Assembly: GCA_900491605.1 (NCBI GenBank)
Contig: UESW01004360.1
Span: 209,986-273,985, forward strand
Direction: 5' to 3'
DNA: 64,000 bases
DNA from: Calamus simplicifolius
Lineage: Eukaryota > Streptophyta > Magnoliopsida > Arecales > Arecaceae
Below are positions 1 through 9,240 of the stretch, piece after piece (within the stretch, counting starts at the first letter, position 1; the number at the start of each line of letters is the position of its first letter). The notes beneath the pieces were generated by a model. That model saw only the letters and a program-made list of their open reading frames with translations. It did no database searches and was not told the origin of the DNA. Position numbers and translations under genes: made by a program.

Positions 1-1360
1 TCCCGGGATCACAACGAACCCAGCCGGTTTTACACGGGCTTACCAGCACAAAACCCAACACACAAGCTAACCTTAGCTCATGATGAGGTACACTACCTCC
101 ACTAATTCAACCCTCTGATTGAATCAGTAAACCACAAGATAAAAATGTAAGTTTAATACAAAACAGCTCCTTTAGAGCAGATATTTCAAAATAAAAGCAA
201 GGTTTAGAAGAGCCTGTTTAGATTTGATTTGAGTGCAGGCTTTTCTTCTTTTCTTCTTTTCCTCAACTCCTTTAAAGTGTGGAATCGGGCCTCAGCTCAG
301 ATTCTTCACGGATTGAAAGTTGGAGTTAATTTGAGCTTTTTCTTCCTTTCTTTGAATATTGAAAATCTCTTGATTTGCTCTTGAATGGCTCTTGGATTTT
401 CTTCTAGACTTCTCTTGGATTGATGAACTTGAGCACAGATAAAGTCTCCTTTGATTTCACGCCTTTTCTTTCACTCTATTTTTGAATCTCGGATTTTTCA
501 AATGATGCTCTATTTTTCATCTTTTTCTGAAAGATTTTTCTTTTTCTCTCTTGATTTGTATTTCTGTCTGTTGATTTGAAAACGGCCTCTCTATTTATAG
601 ACTCTGCGAAAATATAGTCGTTAGACACAAAGAAATCTAGCCGTTATTGAAAAATCTTACCGTTGATGCTGAGTTGGCATTCAGAAAAATCATGCCCAGA
701 TTTGTTGGAGTCGACTCCAGCTTTAGGCGAGTCGGCTGAAAGACGCGATACCAAAAATAGAAATATTCAAAAATTCAAAGGGTTGACTCATCGAAAATAA
801 GGTGTCGACTCCTGACAGTCGAGGGTCGACTCATGAAAAGTAAGGGGTCGACTCGAGAAGTGCTCAGAAAAATAATTCTCTGGTGTCTGAGCAAAGTCGA
901 CTCACACAGTCATGGAGTCGGCTCAATAAAATCGGGGGTTGACTCGAGAAATCACATGGGTCGACTCGAGACAAACAGACATCTCTGTATACTGAGTGGA
1001 GTCGACTCTGAAACTCTAGAGTCGGCTCCGAAACGTATCGAAAATCAGAGAATTTTCTGATTGACTTGAAATTCATTCCAGATTCATTTTAAATCAATTT
1101 TTTTTTGACTTGAATACAATAAAATTGTCATTAGGAATCAATTCAAGAAATGTTCCAAAAGCTCATTGATTGAGATATGAAGTACAAAAATTTCTTTTTG
1201 AAAGCTTAAACACGGAGCTTGAAGTTACTTTCAAATTGATTAAAGTCATACTCATTGATTGTTCTAAATAAATTCATTGCTCATGTAAATAAACTCATTT
1301 CATCTTTTAATATACTCATGGCTTTTGGTAATCATCAAAATCAATAAGATTGGGGCAATA
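1..1360 (-). mobile_element. Inverted SIRE/Maximus-type copia LTR, truncated by the window edge
   Basis: Read on the minus strand, this stretch matches the plus-strand LTR at 4128-5632. Positions 1-130 are the reverse complement of about 5215-5345 with a few changes, and 1311-1360 mirrors the LTR start at 4128-4180. The outer end at about 1360 reads as a mutated TGTTGACCC terminus. A TATA box (minus strand, about 591-600) precedes the transcribed part. The remaining roughly 290 bp of the LTR would lie left of the window. It abuts RNase H coding sequence of opposite orientation without a gap, so it is either a separate solo or truncated LTR, or one end of a rearranged element. Confidence 0.8.
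706..1030. repeat. Clustered GAGTCGACTC-like motifs in the inverted LTR
   Basis: About a dozen dispersed copies of a SalI-core motif (GTCGAC with flanking GAG/CTC, or the variant GAGTCGGCTC) lie in the U3 part of the inverted LTR. Spacing is irregular at roughly 20-40 bp, so this is not a simple tandem repeat. The same motif set recurs at 1845-2046 and 4296-4640. Confidence 0.75.
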
Positions 1361-1647
1361 ATTTCTCAACAATCTCTCCAACATTATGGCATAACACTTG
1401 ATAAAACTCCTATTAGATGTGATAATACAAGTGTAATAAATTTAACTAAAAATCCAATTCAACATTCAAGAACCAAACACATTGAAATTAGATATCATTT
1501 TATAAGAGAACATGTAGCTAATAATAAAATTTGTCTGATTATGTTAATACTGAAGAACAATTAGCTAACATATTTACAAAACCCTTGAGTGAAGAGAGAT
1601 TTTGTTATCTTAGAGGTGAATTAGGGATTTGTGACCCTTTGGAATGA
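1361..1647 (+). pseudogene. RNase H C-terminal tail of a SIRE-type Ty1/copia polyprotein
   Basis: The translation carries the copia RNase H signature: CDNTSVINLTKNP, then HSRTKHIEIRYHFIREHV. This is the end of the pol polyprotein, which degrades the RNA strand during reverse transcription. A frameshift near 1535 moves the last part (EEQLANIFTKPLSEERF) to another frame, which stops with TGA at 1645-1647. The 5' side is cut off by the inverted LTR ending at about 1360, so protease, integrase, RT and the RNase H start are missing. Order and orientation fit the env-like ORF and 3' LTR that follow on the same strand. Confidence 0.85.
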
Positions 1648-1844
1648 TTTTGAAACCCTTAAGGAATGACTATCTAGATCTCTATTAATTTCCTGAGATT
1701 CCTTTCATATTTTAAGGACAATTTATCTAGTCATCTATGCAATTTGATTCTTCATATTTCAAAGATTTTTCCAAAAATTTATTGACCTTATTTTGATAAG
1801 TTTCGGATGTTTGAAACTCATTTATTTTTTCTCTGAAACTGTCA

Positions 1845-2046
1845 GTGGAGTCGACACCTCAATTTGAGGAGTCGACACCTCTTCTGTGTCGCTCTCGGTC
1901 CTTGACCTTGGAGTCGACACCCATATAAGTGGAGCCGACTTCAGTTCGAGTGCTAACTGTGTTAGCGACTTGGAGTCGACACCCGACTTTGCGAGAGTCG
2001 ACACCTGGTGGTCCCAAATTGACTTCATTAGGACAGAGTCGACACC
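1845..2046 (+). repeat. GAGTCGACACC motif cluster upstream of the env-like ORF
   Basis: Six or seven copies of GGAGTCGACACC or close variants lie between the pol stop (1647) and the start of the env-like ORF (2152). They are the same motifs as in the U3 region of the LTR. A pyrimidine-rich, Kozak-poor leader follows (about 2060-2150). A regulatory role is inference only. The rest of 1648-2151 holds no coding sequence that I recognise. Confidence 0.65.
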
Positions 2047-2151
2047 TTCGTCATTTATATCATCTCCAATCCCTTTCTATACTCTCTCCAAACTCTCTCA
2101 AAACCTCCCTAAGCCAAATTCTCCTCAAATCAAACATTTCCAAGGATTTCT

Positions 2152-3535
2152 ATGGCACCTAAGCAGAGAGGATCGGTTCTTGGAGCTCCCGTAACTATCG
2201 GGAAGCGTCCGGCTCGATGTTCCATCAGTGAGCCATCTCCAAGCGACGATTCTTCCTCAACTCCTTCAGATAATCCTAGTCCCTCATCTCCACAGGTAGG
2301 TACTTTAGCACGGAGAGTTATTACTATGGGTAGAAAAGTAGATTTTGATTTCTTCGAGGCCGAGGGATTTTCTATTGGAAGACAAATTAAAGAGCTTGGC
2401 TGGGACAAGGTCTGTTCGTTGGATGTTCCCACTTATCCGGCCCTAGTTAAGGAATTCTATTTCAATTTATCAAGGGGAGACGGTGGGATTATCAGTTCTG
2501 TTAGAGGGAAAAGAGTTCACCTTATCTTTCAGAGTTTAGGACATCTTCTGAGCATCTCTGTCACTGGATTAGTTGCTGACATTCATAGTGAGAGGTCTGA
2601 TGCATTATCAAGGATGTTAGGAAGAGAAGTGTCTGAATTTGAAGAAGTTAGGGCTAATCAATTTTCCTTGGAGCTTAGATTACTTCACAACATCTGTAGT
2701 AGGATCTTATTTCCTAAGACTGGCCGATTTGAGTATGTCTCAGAGCAAGACATTGTAGTTATGGACAGTGTTCTGACTGGTCAGCCTATTAACCTTGCTG
2801 GGATGATGATTTTCTACATGGTTGAGGCTGGGGGCAAAAGGAGATCCTCACTGCCGTATGATTTTGAATATGGTGTTTAGAAGTCAAGGTATTGTAATTT
2901 TTGATAATGAGCCATCAAAGAACCTTAGACACACTGATTACTGTAGCTTGGCTACTGTGCACCGGATGGGCTTTGTGAAGGTTAATGGTCAATGGGAGAG
3001 GAAAGGTCATCTGGATGAGAGAGCCGCTGACATTAGGACTTTTGCACCATCTGAGGTTGGTCCATCAGTGAGGCATCCTTCACCAGAGCCTAGCAGATCT
3101 TCACCACCTCCTGCTTCTGCTCCAGTTCCTGTACCGCCACCTATGCCATCTGTCAGATTTTCAAATATTCAGTTAGAGCAACTCAAAAGTTTATTTGCTG
3201 CTCAAAAAGAAGAAATGAAGACAGAGTTTGATAGCCAATTTATGAATTTGAAAGAAATCCTTTACTCTTTGGATGCTCGCATTGGTAAGATTGAATCCAC
3301 CCTTGGAGCCTCCACAGAATCTTTAAGGAATGATCGCAAGAATATTTTTGAAGAACTTAAAGATATTGGTGGAGATTCAGAGACTTACTCCAAATGCAAT
3401 GCTGAGCTTCAGGACAAGATTATGACTGCATGTGCATTTGTTGATAGAAGATTAAAGGAATTTGTAAGGACTCAAAGTGAAGGGATGGAAAAAATTGTAG
3501 AAGAATTGCAAAGACTTCTTAGAACTCATTTTTGA
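2152..3535 (+). pseudogene. Env-like / 'putative plant transposon protein' ORF of the SIRE-type element (frameshifted)
   Basis: This is the second ORF after pol, in the position of the envelope-like ORF of SIRE1/Maximus elements. The first frame (2152-2880) begins MAPKQRGSVLGAP with a Ser/Pro-rich N terminus. A globular domain typical of 'putative plant transposon protein' sequences follows (FFEAEGFSIGRQIKELGW, then FNLSRGDGGIISSVRGK). A frameshift near 2855-2865 passes the reading to the frame ending at 3535. That part has a Pro/Ser-rich linker (SPEPSRSSPPPASAPV) and a long C-terminal coiled coil rich in Glu, Lys and Leu. No signal peptide or clear membrane span is visible, so an actual envelope role is not supported. 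The function is unknown. Confidence 0.7.
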
Positions 3536-4113
3536 TTATCTTGTAATGAAGTGTCTTTGATAATTAGTCTAGTTTGATGTTGATTTATCTTGAAGCTTTA
3601 ATGTAATAATGTATAGCTTGATGTTTGATATAGTAGAGTTTCATGTTGTAATATTTGACTTTTGATGTAATGAACTTATCTTATACTTAATGAATATCTT
3701 TTGATCCTTGAAAAATCTATCAATTTTGTCATTTTACTTAACCCTTCTTGATCTTTTTATTGATTACAAAAAAGGGGGAGAGTTATGTAAGCATTTCCTA
3801 ATCGTATATGCATTGAATGTAAAACAAAAAAGAGGGGAGAAATATTTAGCTTTTGTATATGCATTGGATCAAGTAAGCTCAATTAAGCTTAATTTATTGG
3901 TATCTAATTAACTGCACATAAGGAGAGGCAATTAAAATTGGTATCAACCATTAAAATTTTCTGTTAAAAGGAAGAACAATTGTTAAATTGAACATCATAG
4001 GGGGAGCTACCTCATTCAGGGGGAGCTTACCTATGAGGGACAAACATTTGAGAAAATTGGAGTGAGAATCCTATTGTTTACTCATGCATATACTCAATGT
4101 TTTTATAATCATC
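3536..4113 (+). other. Non-coding 3' region of the SIRE-type element
   Basis: This AT-rich spacer lies between the env-like ORF and the polypurine tract. It contains several internal short purine runs of the form AAAGGGGGAGA or GGGGGAGC (about 3770-3780, 3998-4003, 4018-4024), which resemble repeated partial copies of the polypurine tract. No coding sequence was recognised. Confidence 0.6.
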
Positions 4114-4127
4114 AAAAAGGGGGAGAT
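4114..4127 (+). promoter_or_regulatory. Polypurine tract of the SIRE-type element
   Basis: The run AAAAAGGGGGAGAT lies immediately 5' of the LTR start TGTTG. This is the expected site for priming of plus-strand DNA synthesis. Confidence 0.8.
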
Positions 4128-4295
4128 TGTTGACCCAATTATTAATTTTGATGATTAATAAAAAGATATGAGTATATTCATTTTATTACTAATAGATTTA
4201 ACAAGTGTTTCAGGGCTTAAAAAGATTTGATCAATCAAAAAGGATAAAGAAATACTTTTTGAATCAATTCCCAAAAGTATGTTTCAAAATTCAGA

Positions 4296-4640
4296 GCTTG
4301 GAGTCGACACCTAGAAGGTCTGGAGCCGACCCCATGGCGGATCAGATGCTTTCCTGATTTTTGGCACGGTCATGAGTCGACACTCAGAGTTTTGGAGCCG
4401 ACACCTAGATTTCAGGAGCCGACACTTACAGTCTTTGGAGCCGACTCCAATACGAGAACAGAAAGCATATTTTTGGACTACTCTGGAGCCGACACTTACA
4501 GTTTTTTAGAGCCGACTCCCGAATGCGACGAGCCGACACTTACCTTTTTCGGAGCCGACTCCTCAACGAACTTTTACTTTCTGTTTTTGGATACTCGACT
4601 TGGAGCCGACACCTGAAAAGTTGGAGCTGACTTCAACCTG
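4296..4640 (+). repeat. GAGTCGAC/GAGCCGAC motif cluster in U3
   Basis: About ten copies of GGAGCCGACACC, GGAGTCGACACC and GGAGCCGACTCC occur at 20-45 bp spacing upstream of the TATA box at 4788. The position suggests an enhancer-like array, which is inference. Confidence 0.7.
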
Positions 4641-4787
4641 TCAGGAATGGATTTTCAAAATGTCAGAACGGCCTCCAACGGTAATATTTTCTCACCTATT
4701 CTCTAACGGATACTTTTCTGGTGTGTAGGAGGAATCCAAGGACAAATAACGGCTAGTTTTTCACCTAATCATGGATTAAAGAGAATC

Positions 4788-4795
4788 TATAAAAG
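4788..4795 (+). promoter_or_regulatory. TATA box of the SIRE-type LTR
   Basis: TATAAAAG occurs in the context TCTATAAAAGGGGAG, downstream of the U3 motif cluster. A purine-rich transcribed leader follows. This is the usual position of an LTR promoter. Confidence 0.7.
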
Positions 4796-5632
4796 GGGAG
4801 TCCGTCCGTTTGAAAAAATGACGACGAAAAAGATGAAAAATAGAGAGAAACAAATTGAAAAATCCGAGAAGTCTTGAGCAAGAAATCAAGAGGAAAGAGT
4901 TAAAGTTCAAATCCATCAACTCCAAAAAGCTCAAAGAGAAATCCAAGGAATTCAAGTTCAAAATCGGAGTATTTCTCAAGTAAAGAAAAGAGAGCCAAAA
5001 GCCCTATTTTTTCCCAACTTCTCATCTGCAATCCTTGTGAAGAATCCGAGCTGAGGCCTGATTCAACATCTCAAAGGAGAAGAGGAAAAGAAGAAAAGAA
5101 GAAAAGCTCAAATCAACTCTGCTTCAAACAGGCTTTTCTAACCTTGTTTATTTTTATTGAATATTTGCTCATTTGAGGAGCTGTTTGTTATTGTAAACAC
5201 TATTCTCATTTGTTTTTGCTAGTTCAATCAGGGGGATTGAATTAGTGGAGGTAGTATACATCGGGTCAAGCTAGATTAGCTTGGGTTTGGGTTTTTGTGC
5301 TGGTGAGCCCGAAAAACCAGCTGGGTTCATTGTGATCCCGTGGGAAACAACAAGTTTTGAGTTGTGAGCTTGTAAAACAACTCGGCTGTAATCTAGTAGA
5401 TTATAGTGTGGACCCAAGTGGTACTTGGGAGTGGACGTAGGTGTTGGATACACCGAACCACTATAAAATCCTTGTGTTTGCCGTGTTTTGATTCTCTCTT
5501 TCTATCTCTTTGTTTGTGGTTAATATTTATCCTGCACTTAATCTTGTGTATTCCAAAGCCAATCGTTTTAAAAGGTTAAATTTTTTAAGAACCCAATTCA
5601 CCCCCCCTCTTGGGTTGCCATCTGGGCCAACA

Positions 5633-6224
5633 TAGGGCTTAAGCCCATTATTTAGTCACCAGCAGTGGATACCCAACCTCTGTGATTGGAGATCCCATGA
5701 ATGAGGTTCAATGTAGTAGAAACGAAGCTGATTGAGTGATCGTGTTAGAGCACAAATTTGTGAAAATTTTTCATTCCATCCATATGATGAGTGCTCTTAT
5801 AAAGTGATAAAGTAAATTTGTGTAAGGTTGAGTCATACTTTTAGTGGATCCAAGGTAGGTTATCTGCAGGGTATTATCACAAATATCCTTAGAGGATTCA
5901 TCTATATGAGAATCGTCATATTAGGCCGTGACTAAAGGTTTGGGCTAACCTTAAAGAATTCTCATGAAAAATCAAAGTATTAAGTGCAAGGCCTTTAATA
6001 TGCGCTGACCGCTTAAACCCAATTGATCCATACTGTGTGTGTGATTAGTAGAAGTCTGAGTCAAAGGACCTAGTTCAAGATCTAATCGACTATGGTTCCC
6101 AAGTATATACAATCAATACTAAGTGAGGTTCAAGTCCACAGGACACTTCACCTATTGCATAGTATAAGATGCCCTAAAATTTTGTTATATTTATTTTATT
6201 TTATTTTAAACTTTTGTGAGAGAT
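5633..6224 (+). mobile_element. 3' internal end of a second Ty1/copia element, interrupted by the SIRE-type LTR
   Basis: The sequence right after the SIRE LTR resembles the very end of a copia polyprotein and its 3' untranslated region (GLKPI, then a shifted frame with SSGYPTSVIGDPMNEV). It runs without a break to a degenerate purine tract (GTGAGAGAT) and the LTR at 6225. The rest of this element is absent, so the SIRE-type element probably inserted here. Confidence 0.6.
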
Positions 6225-6838
6225 TGTTAAAAAAAGTTTAAATAAAAAAAGGGAACGCCCGCGAGCGAAACGCTCACAGACGTTCACTAAACGTTGGAAG
6301 GCCAACATTCATCAACATCCAGAAATAACCCAAACAATTCATTTTGTAAGCTATTTCTGACGTGATTTGGGGCTAACGGCTATTAGGCCTTTAAGGTCAT
6401 TATGGGCTGAGCCGTTGGAGCTTTTATGGGCCGAGCCTATAAAAAGGCTTAGGAATTTAGATTGAGGTATGAATCAATAGTAGAATAGTTTTGAGTAGCC
6501 CTATGATTTATTTCATCTCATTTTATTTCTATTTTTTATTGATTTTTTCATGGGCATCTGAAGGTATTCATTGGGTTGCACCTCCATGTGATCGTGCTCG
6601 TGGTAGGAGGATCAGGTCGAGTCGGATCGTTGTACCTTGGGGACAGATCGCCAATAACCTGCACGAAGTGGCAAAAATCTGATCCTTAGGGCAGTGTATA
6701 ACACGCCTCGGTCCTGGTTTGATTCTTATCTTATTTTATTTTTTACTTTATTTTACATTTAAATTTTTATATTAATTATCTAGCAATTTCTAGGAAGAGA
6801 TTTTTTTTGCAAGATCAAAACAAAAAAAATTTCCAACA
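6225..6838 (+). mobile_element. 3' LTR of the second Ty1/copia element
   Basis: This 614-bp LTR starts TGTTAAAAAAAG and ends TTTCCAACA. The purine-rich GTGAGAGAT lies just before it. A TATA box (CCTATAAAAAGGC, about 6438-6450) is followed by a conserved-looking transcribed stretch (GATCCTTAGGGCAGTG, then AACACGCCTCGG), as is common in plant copia LTRs. No 5' LTR is present in the window. Confidence 0.78.
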
Positions 6839-7779
6839 AATGATTCAGTTAATGATGGATAGCTTAGATGAGCTATCTTTTAGATGATGCAATGTTGGTG
6901 TTCTTCCTAAATAAAATTATAAAGTCAATCTCAAATTGAACGATGGAATCCTTTCTAAATTGGTTAGTGTAGTTGATGGGAGTTTGCAAGTAGATTAGGC
7001 GGTACCTTTAAGTCTCGTTTGGCAAACAACAAATAGATTCCTAGGAAAAAAATTTTCTATAAGAAAGACCTTTTCCATCCATACCATGGGATGTAACTTT
7101 CTGTATGGCTGCAAAAAAAAAAAAAAAAAGGTTGCTTTTAGGATGGGGCTTTACACTTATTAGGTTGAAAACCTCGACTAAATATAAAGGAAGTTAAAGT
7201 CTTTCCCATGTAATATATGTACTCATGGGAGGGTGTGGCAATCAAACATAACTTTAGTGGAAGTCACTTTCAATTAAGACTTTCCTCTTTATGAGAATAC
7301 ATGTGTTAGTCTAATCAGCCGCACCATCTCGTCTTCCGATCATTTGCATACGTCGCTATATATAAATCAGCTTGCTAGTTTAGCTCATGCGGTATACTTG
7401 CTCCCCACTTAGGGTTGAATTTAAATTCATACTTAAATCATGAAAGTAGCTCTGTTAAATTATGGCTTACTTATTTTGGGCTTTCTTTTCTCGATTGCAG
7501 CTATTAGCGTGCATCAACTATAGGTTAGCTTAGACCAAACTCAATAACCTTTGGGTGTTAGTCTTGGAATTTGGCTGATTTCAAAGTATTAATGTACTAT
7601 TGCTACTTTTGATTCAAGGTTGGTTGCTATAGTGCACTACCTTAGGCCTAATTGTATGCTATATTGCGTAAGTTCTATAGTAGAGGGAACTCATTTGCTT
7701 CATTTTTCCTAAGGTTTTTCTCAACTCGACTTGCTCTGAGCCTTTGGTGCTCCTTGGCTTCCTCTTTATCTTCTTTGAC
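6839..7779. other. Intergenic sequence without recognised genes
   Basis: AT-rich sequence with an 18-base poly(A) run near 7110 and only very short reading frames. Nothing recognisable on either strand. Confidence 0.5.
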
Positions 7780-8420
7780 TGGGACTTATTCTTAGTTATG
7801 AATTGCCATAAGTCTTCAATTGAGTTGCTCATACTTTTTTAGCAAACTTTAATATGATGATAAGGGCTTCATACTTGGCTTTGCTGTTAGAAACTTTAAA
7901 CCTAAATCTCAAAGCATAGGTCAGCTCAACTCCTTTAGTACCAATGAGGATTAGTCTGACTCTACTCTCAACTTCATGAGAGGCTTTATCCGCATACAAG
8001 CTCTAAGTCAATTGTTGTTACAACTCTTTTGGTTCAGTAGTTTTCAGCTTATCTAGGAGTGTTCTCTCTAAGACATAGTCTGACTAGGACTTGTACTTTC
8101 ATGGCACAGCAAAAGGTCAAATTCACTAAGCTCTATTGACCACTTGGTGACTGGTGAGTCATCTTAGGGTTTTCAGCTTGTGAAAAATTTGTCTTTAGAG
8201 TTGGTTGGTTAGTACCACCATCGTGTGAGCTTAGAAGCTGGACCTTAATTAACTTTTGAACTAAAATAATTAAGGCATAGGCAAGTTTTTTAGCCTCTTG
8301 TTACCCCATCTCAATGTTGCGAAACATCCTGCTCACATAAGAAACTGACCTTTGATCCATATCTCAATGTGCTACAGAAGGACATTGAATTTATTTTGAG
8401 TGACTATTGTTGCTAGCGGA
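7780..8420 (-). pseudogene. Degenerate Ty3/gypsy (Tat-like) RT end and RNase H fragment
   Basis: The minus-strand translation, with stops and shifts, shows the gypsy order. RT/RNase H pieces come first (about 8150-8370, including SVSYVSRMFRN and KLAYALIILVQKL), then ELSEFDLLC near 8130. An additional RNase H segment follows (about 7820-8005) with LYADKASHEVESRVRLILIG and SNSKAKYEALIIILKF. These match the usual Tat-lineage patterns for the connection and aRNH domains. Stops interrupt it at several places and no LTRs were found around it, so it is an old isolated fragment. Confidence 0.7.
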
Positions 8421-8859
8421 GGATCTGGATTAATTAGATTTTTGTAGAACTTTGGAAGCTGACTTGACCATGGCTCATGCATGCTTGATCAAGGATACGA
8501 TCCTTTCCTAAGAAGTTGGCTTCGTCCCAATAGATGCAAGAAGGAAGAGATCAGATGATCTCCCATTGGCACAACTGAAAGGCCCTTGGCACCTTTTTCA
8601 ACTTCAAATCGCTCAACCGCATGGAGAAGTGCCACCCATTGGACTCTCACCCTCACCTTTTACCTCTCCGGCCTTGGATCGAAGCTGCTAGCCTCAAGAA
8701 GACGTCACCCACATTGTTGTAGTCTAGCTCAAAATAGGACAATCAAGCATCCCCTTTGGAGCCACTGCCACCTTAAGATCTATGTTGCCTCAAGATTCAT
8801 GCAACCACTACTGTATTACATCTCCTCAAGATCTATGTTACAATCGTTCCCTTGCACAC

Positions 8860-9240
8860 CTTCAAAGATTAGGCTTTAATACCATTTATTGTGTATAGGA
8901 AAAGCTTTGATACTATTTATTATATGCGAAGGAGGAGGGACCAATAGGAAAGAAGACGAGAGGAAATAAAAAGAAGAAAAGTATATAGAGATTTTGCGAT
9001 TCAATCAATTGACCTACATTCACACCAGTAAATACGATAGGAATTCTACTATGAAGAAAATAAGAGATTACAAAAGACTTTCTTATAAAATCCTAGACTC
9101 ACGTAAGCCCAATTAAAACATCTCTCTAGAATTCTTCACCTCTTTAGACTTGCTTTGAGGCTAAGCTTATATATGCTTACATAGAGAGGGATTTACAATT
9201 TTCTATTAGATTGAGATTCGTATTCTACATATATGAAGAA
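8860..9240 (-). mobile_element. Possible copia PBS/LTR junction remnant
   Basis: GCTTTAATACCATTTATT (8872 onward) and GCTTTGATACTATTTATT (8911 onward) are tandem near-copies. Read on the minus strand they resemble the initiator-Met-tRNA primer-binding site TGGTATCARAGC next to an LTR end. The AT-rich stretch to about 9240 could be the LTR. There is no paired LTR and no coding sequence, so this is only a suggestion. Confidence 0.3.

Larger units (their letters stand above)
4128..5632 (+). mobile_element. 3' LTR of the SIRE/Maximus-type copia element
   Basis: The LTR is 1505 bp, starting TGTTGACCCAATT and ending TGGGCCAACA, so it has a TGTTG/CAACA terminal inverted repeat. The polypurine tract precedes it. 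U3 holds the GTCGAC/GAGCCGAC motif cluster (4296-4640), a TATA box lies at 4788-4795, and a long transcribed R/U5 region follows. The first 130 bases of the window are an inverted relative of its 5220-5345 segment. It interrupts a second copia element whose 3' end continues at 5633. The bases after it (TAGGG) should be a target duplication, but the 5' end of the element is not in the window to confirm this. Confidence 0.88.

Noticed and set aside
2152..3535. True retroviral-type envelope gene
   Set aside because: The position fits the env-like ORF of SIRE elements, but no signal peptide, membrane span or cleavage site is visible; only 'env-like' is justified.
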